Source: Variovorax sp. KK3
GTDB taxonomy: Bacteria; Pseudomonadota; Gammaproteobacteria; Burkholderiales; Burkholderiaceae_C
Length of the DNA: 44,222 bases
Direction of reading: 5' to 3'
NCBI RefSeq assembly: GCF_001984055.1
Contig: NZ_LYVO01000061.1
Coordinates: 1-44,222, forward strand
The notes beneath the pieces were generated by a model. It saw only the letters and a list, made by a program, of their open reading frames with translations, was not told the DNA's origin and ran no database searches. Shown in pieces: positions 8,405 through 15,244 of this stretch. A program made the position numbers and the translations under genes. Every line of letters begins with the position of its first letter. The first letter of the stretch is position 1.

Positions 8405-9769
8405 CTACTTCGCGCGCGCCACGCGCCAGACGACGTTGCCCACGTCGTCGGCAACCAGCAGCGCGCCGCTCTTGTCGAGCGTCACGCCCACCGGGCGCCC
8501 CTGCGCCTTTTCCTCTGCGTTCAGGAAGCCGGTCAAGAAATCGACCGGCTGCCCGCTCGGGCGGCCGCCGATGAAAGGCACGAACACCACCTTGTAGCCC
8601 GAGAGCGGCTTGCGGTTCCAGGAGCCGTGCTCGCCGATGAAGACGCCGTTGGCGAATTCAGGCGGCATGCCGCGCGGGTGCGAGAAGCTCAGGCCCAGCG
8701 CGGCCACATGCGCGCCGAGCGCGTAATCCGGCGCCACTGCCTTGGACACCAGGTCCGGGCGCTGCGGCTGCACGCGCACGTCGACGATGCCGCCGTAGTA
8801 GCTCCACGGCCAACCGTAGAAAGCGCCGTCCTTCACCGAGGTCAGGTAGTCGGGCACCAGGTCGCTGCCGATCTCGTCGCGCTCGTTGACCACCGTGAAC
8901 AGAACGTTGGTGTCGGGCTCCCAGGCCATGCCGTTCGGGTTGCGCAGGCCACCGGCGAAGAGGCGCTTTTCGCCGGTCTTCACGTCGACCTCCCAGATCG
9001 CGGCGCGGCCTTCCTCGGCCGCCAGGCCGTTCTCGCCGACGTTGCTGTTGGAACCTACGGTCACGTAGAGCTTGGTGCCGTCGCGGTTGGCGATGACGTT
9101 CTTGGTCCAGTGGTGGTTGATGCCCGCGGGCAGGTCGGTCACCTTGACCGGCGCCGCGTCGATGCGGGTCTGGCCTTCCGTGTAGGGCACTTTGACGAGC
9201 GCATCGGCATTGGCCACGAAGAGTTCGTTTCCGACCAGCGCCACGCCGAATGGCGACATCAGGTTCTGCATGAACACCTGGCGCACTTCCGCCGTGCCGT
9301 CGCCGTTGGCGTCGCGCAGCAACGTGATCCGGTTGGCGCTGGGCGCCGTGGCGCCGGCGCGCTTCTGGACCATGCCCATCACCTTGCCACGCAGCTTCTT
9401 GAAAAGCCCGTCGTCGGACGATTCGGGCTTTGGCGGCTTGTTGCTTTCGACCACCAGCACGTCGCCGTTGGGCAGGGTGTAGACCCAGCGCGGGTGGTCC
9501 AGGTTGCGCGCGAGGGCCGTCACCGTGAAGCCGTTCGGCGCGGTCGGCCCGGCGGTGTCGGTCCAGCCCACGGCCTCTGCGACCTTGACCGTCGGCACCA
9601 GCGTCTTGTTGGGCGCCGGCAGCTGCGGCGTGGGGCCGACGCCCGCCTCGTGCGGCAGCTTGGCCGTTTCTCCACAGCCGGCCACGAACAGGGCGGCGGC
9701 GCAAACTGCAGCGAGCGCGGGCAGGCGGAGTTGGGGAAGGCGGCGTCGGGCGAAACGGGTCATGTCCAT
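8405..9769 (-). CDS. Sorbosone/glucose dehydrogenase-type lipoprotein (beta-propeller)
   Basis: A 454-residue exported protein. The signal peptide ends in the lipobox LFVAGC near residue 28, so it is probably a lipoprotein. The mature part matches the L-sorbosone/PQQ-type soluble dehydrogenase family, a six-bladed beta-propeller: GFTVTALARNLDHPRWVYTLPNGDVLV, NHHWTKNVIA, LYVTVGSNSNVGE, GLRNPNGMAWEP, IGEHGSWNRKP and VADDVGNVVWRV. PQQ and calcium binding are inferred from the family; the sugar substrate is unknown. The start is ATG 9769 (MDMTRF), with AAGGA just upstream; ATG 9763 is an alternative. It is convergent with the oxidoreductase gene and divergent from alaX. Confidence 0.88.
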   Translation of the reverse strand: MDMTRFARRRLPQLRLPALAAVCAAALFVAGCGETAKLPHEAGVGPTPQLPAPNKTLVPTVKVAEAVGWTDTAGPTAPNGFTVTALARNLDHPRWVYTLPNGDVLVVESNKPPKPESSDDGLFKKLRGKVMGMVQKRAGATAPSANRITLLRDANGDGTAEVRQVFMQNLMSPFGVALVGNELFVANADALVKVPYTEGQTRIDAAPVKVTDLPAGINHHWTKNVIANRDGTKLYVTVGSNSNVGENGLAAEEGRAAIWEVDVKTGEKRLFAGGLRNPNGMAWEPDTNVLFTVVNERDEIGSDLVPDYLTSVKDGAFYGWPWSYYGGIVDVRVQPQRPDLVSKAVAPDYALGAHVAALGLSFSHPRGMPPEFANGVFIGEHGSWNRKPLSGYKVVFVPFIGGRPSGQPVDFLTGFLNAEEKAQGRPVGVTLDKSGALLVADDVGNVVWRVARAK

Positions 9770-9893
9770 GGAATCCTTGAGGGCGGGCGATCGAGCCTCA
9801 TCATCCGGGCCCGCGCGGGCCAGGGGATGTCGGCTGTGGGCGAATTCCCGCGTGGGCGCACCCCGTCTCGACGGCACCGCTACCATTCGGGCG

Positions 9894-10637
9894 ATGACCG
9901 ACGACCTGTTCCGTTCCGATGCCTACCTGCGCGAGTGCCAGGCCCGCGTGCTACGCATCGACGAAACGGGCGTGGTGCTGGACCGCACGGTGTTCTACCC
10001 CCTCGGCGGCGGGCAGGCAGGCGACAGCGGGCACCTGGTGCTGGCCGACGGGCGCGAACTGGCAATCGCCGACACGCGCAAGGCCAAGGACGCCGAGGGC
10101 CGGCCCACCAGCGACATCGTCCACCTGCCCGCACCTGGACAGGCCGACGTGCTGGACTCGCTGAAACCAGGGGACGCCGTCACCGCCCGCATCGACTGGG
10201 CGCGGCGCCACCGGCTGATGCGCTTCCACACCGCCACCCACCTGCTGTGCCACCTGGTGCCGCAGCCCGTGGACGGCTGCTCGATCACACCCGACTACGC
10301 CCGCCTGGATTTCCACATGACCGAGCCGCTGGACAAGGAGTCGCTCAGCGCCGGCCTGGCTCGTCTGGTGGCCGCCGGCCTGCCGCTGGCGGTGGGCGCG
10401 ATCACCGATGCCGAGCTCGATGCCAACCCGGCCCTGGTCAAGAGCATGAGCGTGCAGCCGCCGCGCGGCACCGGCACCGTGCGCACCATCCGGATCGGCG
10501 AACCCGACACCATCGACTTCCAGCCTTGCGGCGGCACGCACGTGGCCAACACGAGCGAGATCGGCGGCGTGGTCGTGACCAAGATCGAGAAAAAGAGCGC
10601 CAGCACCCGCCGCGTGGTGCTGGGCTGGTCGGCCTGA
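9894..10637 (+). CDS. Alanyl-tRNA editing protein, AlaX family
   Basis: A 247-residue free-standing editing enzyme that hydrolyses mischarged Ser-tRNA(Ala) (family function). The N-terminal beta-barrel part carries DRTVFYPLGGGQAGDSGHL. The AlaRS editing core has both zinc motifs: HTATHLLCHL (HxxxH) and CGGTHVANTSEIG (CxxxH). It lacks the aminoacylation domain, which fits the AlaX type with an N-terminal subdomain. The start is ATG 9894. It is divergent from the sorbosone-dehydrogenase-type gene and lies 49 bp upstream of the ScsB-like gene on the same strand, so they could share a transcript. Confidence 0.92.
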   Translation: MTDDLFRSDAYLRECQARVLRIDETGVVLDRTVFYPLGGGQAGDSGHLVLADGRELAIADTRKAKDAEGRPTSDIVHLPAPGQADVLDSLKPGDAVTARIDWARRHRLMRFHTATHLLCHLVPQPVDGCSITPDYARLDFHMTEPLDKESLSAGLARLVAAGLPLAVGAITDAELDANPALVKSMSVQPPRGTGTVRTIRIGEPDTIDFQPCGGTHVANTSEIGGVVVTKIEKKSASTRRVVLGWSA

Positions 10638-10686
10638 TCGGGCGGCACCGGAACTTCGCCCACCCCGCACGCTCCGACAAACCGGC

Positions 10687-12891
10687 ATGGCTTTCCTCCG
10701 CTCCTTCCGCCTCGCGGCCTTCCTGGCCTCCGCCCTCGCGGCCTGTCTGCCGGCGGCTGCCCAGCTGGCCTCCCGGGCTGGGCCGGTCGTCACCACGCCG
10801 CACGTGCGCGCGGAGCTGGTGGCCCAGGCACCCCAGGGCGTTGCGCCGGGCGCGCCGGTGTGGGTCGGCCTGCAGATCACGCACCAGCCCGAGTGGCACA
10901 CCTATTGGAAGAACGCCGGCGACTCCGGTCTGCCCACCGAGCTGAGCTGGTCGCTGCCGGCGGGGCTGTCGGCCGGCGACATCGACTGGCCGGTGCCGAA
11001 GAAGATCCCCATCGGCACCCTGGCCAATTACGGCTACGAGAACACCGTGCTGCTGCCCGTGCCGATCGCGGTGGCGCCCGACTTCAAGGCGCCGGCCGCC
11101 CTTGCCGGCGGCGCGGATTCGGTGGACATCAAGCTCAAGGCGTCCTGGCTGGTCTGCCGCAAGGAATGCATCCCGGAAGACGGCGAGTTCCTGCTCAAGC
11201 TGCCCGTGCAGGGCTCCACAGCGCTGCACCAGGCCGCCTTCGACGCGGCGAAGGCGGCCCAGCCCGCGGCCCTGGCCAAGACGGGATCGGTCGCGATCGA
11301 GGGACAGGCGCTCAAGGTGAGGCTCGAAGGGCTTCCGCCCGCAGCGCGCGGCAAGACGCTGGAGTTCTTCCCCGAGGTCACCGAACTCATCCACACGGCC
11401 GCGGTGCAGGGCAAGGACTGGACCCAGTCCTGGGACGGCGACACCTGGACCGCCACCGTGCCCCTGGCCGACCAGCGCAGTGCCAGCCCCACGACGCTGC
11501 CGCTGGTGGTCGCGCTGTCCGAGGCCGATCGCCAGCCCGGGCAGCCCGTGGCTTGGCGGGCCGAGTCGCCGATCAGCGGCAGTTGGCCCGCGGTGGCGCA
11601 GCGCGCGCAGGTCTCGCCCGCACTTCAGGCTGCATTGGAAGCCAATGCCGCGCCATCGCAAGCGCAGACGCAGTCGCAGTCGCAGCCCACCGGCAGCCTG
11701 GCGGCCGCGCTGCTCGGCGCGCTGCTCGGCGGCCTGCTGCTCAACCTGATGCCCTGCGTGTTCCCGGTGCTCGCGATCAAGGTGCTGGGCTTCACCCGGC
11801 GTGCCGACGACCATCGGGGCCATCGCCTGGCGGCGGTGGCCTATACCGGCGGCGTGATGCTCTCCTTCCTCGCGCTTGGCGGTGCGATGCTGGGCCTGCG
11901 CGCTGCCGGTGCCGAACTGGGCTGGGGCTTCCAGCTGCAGTCGCCGGGCGTGGTGGCCGTGCTCGCAGGCCTGTTCACGCTGATCGGGCTCAACCTGGCG
12001 GGGCTGTTCGAGTTCCGCATGCTCGCGCCGTCGTCGGTGTGCAGCGCCCAGGTGCAGCATCCGCTGGCCAACGACTTTCTTTCCGGCGTTCTGGCGGTGG
12101 TCATCGCATCGCCCTGCACGGCCCCTTTCATGGGCGCCTCGATGGGCTTCGCGATCGGGCTGCCGGCGTCGCAAGCGCTGCTGACCTTCGCCGCGCTCGG
12201 CCTGGGCCTCGCCCTGCCCTACCTGGCGGCCGGCTTCGTCCCCGGCGTCGCGCGCCTGCTGCCACGGCCCGGGCCGTGGATGAACGTGCTGCGGCGCCTG
12301 CTGGCTTTTCCGATGTTCGCCACGGTCGCCTGGCTCGTCTGGGTGCTCGGCCAGCAAAGCGGCATCGATGGCGCCGGTGCGCTGCTGGGCCTGTTGGTCT
12401 GTCTGGCCGCCGTCGTGTGGGCCTTGACGCTGCGCGGCCGGACCCGCGTGGTGCTGGCCGGCCTGCTGATCGGCGTGACCGCGGTGTTGGCCGGCGCGAT
12501 CGGCGGCAACGTGCTGCGCGGCGTGCCGCCCGCCATGGCCGCCGCCAGTGGCGAACGTTGGGAGCCCTGGTCGCCCGAAAGGGTGAGCGCGCTGGCGGCC
12601 GAGGGCCGGCCGGTGTTCGTCGACTTCACGGCCGCCTGGTGCGTCACTTGCCAGTACAACAAGCGCAGCACTTTGGCAGACGCCGAGGTGCTGGCCGAAT
12701 TCGACGCAAGAAGGGTCGCGATGCTGCGCGCCGACTGGACCCGGCGCGACCCCGAGATCACGGCCGCGCTGACGGCTCTGGGCCGCAGCGGCGTGCCGGC
12801 TTACGTGCTGATGGCGCCGGGCAAGGCACCGGAGGTGCTGACCGAAATCCTGGGCAAGGACGAGCTTCGCGCCGCCCTCGCCAGACTTTGA
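10687..12891 (+). CDS. ScsB/DsbD-like transmembrane thiol:disulfide interchange protein
   Basis: A 734-residue inner-membrane reductant carrier. Order: signal peptide (1-25); large periplasmic domain with the ScsB-type cysteines SWLVCRKECIPE (C157, C161) and HTYWKNAGDSG; a polytopic DsbD-like core of about eight membrane segments with the paired cysteines NLMPCVFP (C357) and IASPCTAPFMG (C477); and a C-terminal periplasmic thioredoxin domain with AAWCVTCQYNK (C652, C655). In this family electrons pass from cytoplasmic thioredoxin through the membrane cysteines to periplasmic partners. The large N-terminal domain makes it ScsB-like rather than classical DsbD. The next gene, an exported redoxin, is a natural partner. 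All six cysteines are present and it looks intact. Confidence 0.92.
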   Translation: MAFLRSFRLAAFLASALAACLPAAAQLASRAGPVVTTPHVRAELVAQAPQGVAPGAPVWVGLQITHQPEWHTYWKNAGDSGLPTELSWSLPAGLSAGDIDWPVPKKIPIGTLANYGYENTVLLPVPIAVAPDFKAPAALAGGADSVDIKLKASWLVCRKECIPEDGEFLLKLPVQGSTALHQAAFDAAKAAQPAALAKTGSVAIEGQALKVRLEGLPPAARGKTLEFFPEVTELIHTAAVQGKDWTQSWDGDTWTATVPLADQRSASPTTLPLVVALSEADRQPGQPVAWRAESPISGSWPAVAQRAQVSPALQAALEANAAPSQAQTQSQSQPTGSLAAALLGALLGGLLLNLMPCVFPVLAIKVLGFTRRADDHRGHRLAAVAYTGGVMLSFLALGGAMLGLRAAGAELGWGFQLQSPGVVAVLAGLFTLIGLNLAGLFEFRMLAPSSVCSAQVQHPLANDFLSGVLAVVIASPCTAPFMGASMGFAIGLPASQALLTFAALGLGLALPYLAAGFVPGVARLLPRPGPWMNVLRRLLAFPMFATVAWLVWVLGQQSGIDGAGALLGLLVCLAAVVWALTLRGRTRVVLAGLLIGVTAVLAGAIGGNVLRGVPPAMAAASGERWEPWSPERVSALAAEGRPVFVDFTAAWCVTCQYNKRSTLADAEVLAEFDARRVAMLRADWTRRDPEITAALTALGRSGVPAYVLMAPGKAPEVLTEILGKDELRAALARL

Positions 12892-12940
12892 CCCTGCCTC
12901 TTCACGGGTTGTCACAAGCCGTCGAGGAAACCGTTCTAAG

Positions 12941-12952
12941 CTGTCGCGACAG
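12941..12952. promoter_or_regulatory. 12-bp perfect palindrome upstream of exported redoxin
   Basis: CTGTCGCGACAG is its own reverse complement and sits 34 bp before the redoxin ATG, in the 94-bp gap after the ScsB-like gene. TTGTCA (12909-12914) and TTCTAA (12934-12939) lie just upstream as weak promoter-like hexamers with 19-bp spacing. It could be an operator; this is inferred from position and symmetry only. Confidence 0.35.
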
Positions 12953-12985
12953 TTGAAAAATTTACAACAGGAGTTCAAGCTGACC

Positions 12986-13684
12986 ATGACCGCATCGTCA
13001 ACCGCCGACTCGCGTTCCCTGCGCGCTGCGCGCCGCGCCCGCGCCGCCCTCAGCCGGGCCTCGCGGCGTGCCGTGATGGCCGCCGCCGTGGCCCTGGGAG
13101 CCACCTTTTTGATGGGCACCAACGCCGAGGCCGCGCCCGCCGTGGGCCAGAAGGCGCCCGATTTCGTCGCAGTGGACACCAGCGGCAAGCAGCATCGGCT
13201 GTCCGATTTCGCCGGCAAGTTCGTGGTGCTGGAATGGACCAACCCGGGCTGCCCCTTCGTGCGCAAGCACTACGGCAGCGGCAACATGCCCGCCACCCAG
13301 AAAGCCGCCACCGCCAAGGGCGTGGTCTGGCTGTCCGTCAACTCGACCGAACGCGCTGCCAGCGACTACCTGAAGCCCGCCGCGCTCGACGCATGGATGA
13401 AGGAGCAGTCGGCCGCGCCCACCGCGGTGCTGATGGACGAAGACGGCGTCATCGGCCAGGCCTACGCCGCGCGCACCACGCCGCACCTGTTCATCATCGA
13501 TCCCATGGGCACGCTGGTGTACGCCGGCGGCATCGACAGCATCGCCTCGAGCCGGGTCGACGACATCAAGACGGCGACCAACTACGTGAACCAGGCGCTG
13601 GGCGAGGCCTTCGGCGGCAAGCCGATCAGCGCCGCGGCGACGCGGCCCTACGGCTGCTCGATCAAGTACAAGTCGGCCGCCTGA
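12986..13684 (+). CDS. Exported redoxin (PRX-like/TlpA-like thioredoxin-fold protein)
   Basis: A 232-residue thioredoxin-fold protein. An Arg-rich n-region of about 28 residues ends in SRASRRAVM, followed by a hydrophobic core and cleavage near NAEA-AP; the twin Arg could mean Tat export. The mature domain starts VGQKAPDFVAVDTSGKQHRLSDF, typical of redoxins, with NPGCPFVRKHY (C89) as active site, then HLFIIDPMGTLVYAGGID. Only one other Cys exists, C224 in the C-terminal PYGCSIKY. It fits the PRX-like 1 group, which has no CxxC. Role inferred: a periplasmic peroxidase or thiol protein reduced by the upstream ScsB-like carrier. ATG 12986 is preceded by ACAGGAG with long spacing. Confidence 0.85.
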   Translation: MTASSTADSRSLRAARRARAALSRASRRAVMAAAVALGATFLMGTNAEAAPAVGQKAPDFVAVDTSGKQHRLSDFAGKFVVLEWTNPGCPFVRKHYGSGNMPATQKAATAKGVVWLSVNSTERAASDYLKPAALDAWMKEQSAAPTAVLMDEDGVIGQAYAARTTPHLFIIDPMGTLVYAGGIDSIASSRVDDIKTATNYVNQALGEAFGGKPISAAATRPYGCSIKYKSAA

Positions 13685-13724
13685 CCGACCCCGCCCGCGC
13701 GGAAGGCCCTGCGACAATCGCGGG

Positions 13725-14831
13725 ATGCCTTTCGCCCCCTTGAAGAACGACACTTTCCTGCGCGCCTGCTGGCGCCAGTCCACCGACCAGACGCCCGTGT
13801 GGCTCATGCGCCAGGCCGGGCGCTATCTGCCGGAATACGTGGCGACGCGTGCGAAGGCCGGCAGCTTCATGGGCCTGGCCACGAACGTGGACTACGCCAC
13901 CGAAGTCACGCTGCAGCCGCTGGCGCGCTACCCGCTCGATGCGGCGATCCTGTTCTCGGACATCCTGACCGTGCCCGACGCCATGGGGCTGGGCCTGTCG
14001 TTCGAAGCCGGCGAAGGCCCGCGTTTCGCGCGTCCCGTCCGCGACGAGGCCGCCATACGGGCGCTGCGAGTGCCCGACCTGGAGCGCTTGCGCTACGTGT
14101 TCGATGCGGTTGCTTCCATCCGCCGCGCGCTGGATGGACGGGTGCCGCTGATCGGCTTTTCGGGCAGCCCCTGGACGCTGGCCTGCTACATGGTCGAAGG
14201 CGCCGGCTCCAGCGACTATCGGTTGGTCAAGACACTGCTGTACAGCCGGCCGGACCTGATGCACCACCTGCTCGCGGTCAACGCCGATGCCGTGGCGGCT
14301 TATCTCAATGCGCAGATCGACGCCGGCGCGCAGGCCGTGATGGTGTTCGACAGTTGGGGCGGCGTGCTCGCCGATGGGGCGTTCCAGGACTTCAGCCTGG
14401 CCTACACCGCACGCGTGCTGCAGCAGCTGAAACGCGAGGGCGTCGACGGGCAGCCGGTGCCGCGCATCGTGTTCACCAAAGGCGGCGGCCTGTGGCTCGA
14501 GGACATGCGCGGCCTCGACTGCGAAGTGCTGGGGCTGGACTGGACGGTCGACCTGGCCCGCGCGCGCGCCCTCGTCGGCGAAGGCCCGGGCGCCAAGGCG
14601 CTCCAGGGGAACATCGATCCGAACGTGCTGTTCGCGCCACCCGCGCAGATCGAGGCCGAGGTCGACAAGGTGCTGAATGCCTTCGGCCGGCCCCATACGG
14701 ACCCTTCGGCCGCCGGCCCGACCCACATCTTCAATCTCGGGCACGGCATCAGCCAGTTCACGCCGCCCGAGCACGTCGCAGCGCTGGTCGCCGCTGTGCA
14801 TGCACGGTCACGCGCGCTGCGCGGCAACTGA
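13725..14831 (+). CDS. hemE: Uroporphyrinogen decarboxylase HemE
   Basis: A 368-residue cytoplasmic enzyme that decarboxylates uroporphyrinogen III to coproporphyrinogen III in haem synthesis. Signatures: the N-terminal PVWLMRQAGRYLPEY (substrate-binding Arg residues), ILFSDILTVPDAMGLGLSF (catalytic Asp), GFSGSPWTLACYMVEG, and the C-terminal GNIDPNVL and FNLGHGISQFTPPEHV. Length fits the family (about 355-370). The start is ATG 13725, 40 bp after the redoxin stop. It is followed by a 413-bp gap and then priA. Confidence 0.98.
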   Translation: MPFAPLKNDTFLRACWRQSTDQTPVWLMRQAGRYLPEYVATRAKAGSFMGLATNVDYATEVTLQPLARYPLDAAILFSDILTVPDAMGLGLSFEAGEGPRFARPVRDEAAIRALRVPDLERLRYVFDAVASIRRALDGRVPLIGFSGSPWTLACYMVEGAGSSDYRLVKTLLYSRPDLMHHLLAVNADAVAAYLNAQIDAGAQAVMVFDSWGGVLADGAFQDFSLAYTARVLQQLKREGVDGQPVPRIVFTKGGGLWLEDMRGLDCEVLGLDWTVDLARARALVGEGPGAKALQGNIDPNVLFAPPAQIEAEVDKVLNAFGRPHTDPSAAGPTHIFNLGHGISQFTPPEHVAALVAAVHARSRALRGN

Positions 14832-14953
14832 GCAGCACCTGAGTACCAACTGATCAGCAGGGCGTCCCCTCCTGGCTTCGGTTATGGCTTGTAAGCACCT
14901 GAGATCGCCTGTCACGCATTTGTCAAGTTCATCCATGGTGAGGACGGACTGAC

Positions 14954-14962
14954 TTATGCACA
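14954..14962 (+). promoter_or_regulatory. DnaA-box match TTATGCACA
   Basis: Fits the consensus TTATNCACA exactly. It is on the same strand as the second box, 187 bp away. Role unproven. Confidence 0.45.
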
Positions 14963-15087
14963 AAACGGCTGTTGCATCGCAGAAAAGCTTCTGGGGCACC
15001 GATGACAGCGCTCCCAGAGCCATGGTGTTGCTAAGTTGTTGATTTTTATAGCTTTTAAACTTTGCCGTTTTTGCGGGCATTCCAGCG

Positions 15088-15110
15088 GAAGCCTTGATTT
15101 TCAAGGCTTC
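15088..15110 (+). terminator. Hairpin in hemE–priA gap, possible terminator
   Basis: GAAGCCTTG and CAAGGCTTC form a perfect 9-bp stem around a 5-base loop. No T-run follows on either strand, so it is at best a weak or factor-dependent terminator for hemE; it may instead be a structural or protein-binding site. Confidence 0.35.
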
Positions 15111-15140
15111 GCGGCTTGTGGAGCCCCGATATCAACAAAG

Positions 15141-15149
15141 TTATCCACA
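15141..15149 (+). promoter_or_regulatory. Perfect DnaA box TTATCCACA
   Basis: Identical to the high-affinity E. coli DnaA box. It lies 96 bp upstream of the priA start codon. Confidence 0.55.
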
Positions 15150-15244
15150 AGAACTCTGGATGTCCGCCAAAGCACTGGCAAATCAACGACTTAGGCTGCT
15201 TTGCTCCAACTTGCTTTAACCCAGACGCGGAAGGAAGGCGCGCT

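Larger units (their letters stand above)
14832..15244. other. 413-bp non-coding gap between hemE and priA
   Basis: No credible gene. The stretch is clearly more A/T-rich than its surroundings, especially around 15040-15065 (TGATTTTTATAGC and TTTTAAAC). It holds two DnaA-box matches (14954-14962 and 15141-15149), a hairpin at 15088-15110, and the strong ribosome site AAGGAAGG (15231-15238) of priA. It must hold the priA promoter; I could not fix its -35/-10. Confidence 0.7.

Noticed and set aside
10438..13266. A 942-codon minus-strand open frame opposite the ScsB-like gene
   Set aside because: The plus strand encodes a complete membrane protein with all six family cysteines; the opposite frame is low-complexity and Arg/Gln/His-rich.
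14808..15104. A 98-codon minus-strand open frame in the hemE–priA gap
   Set aside because: No good start or ribosome site, sequence unlike any family, and it overlaps the hemE end and A/T-rich regulatory-looking DNA.
15116..15244. An upstream extension of priA by 43 codons
   Set aside because: It crosses the perfect DnaA box and codes for unfamiliar residues; TTG 15245 has a strong ribosome site at ideal spacing and gives the normal PriA N-terminus.
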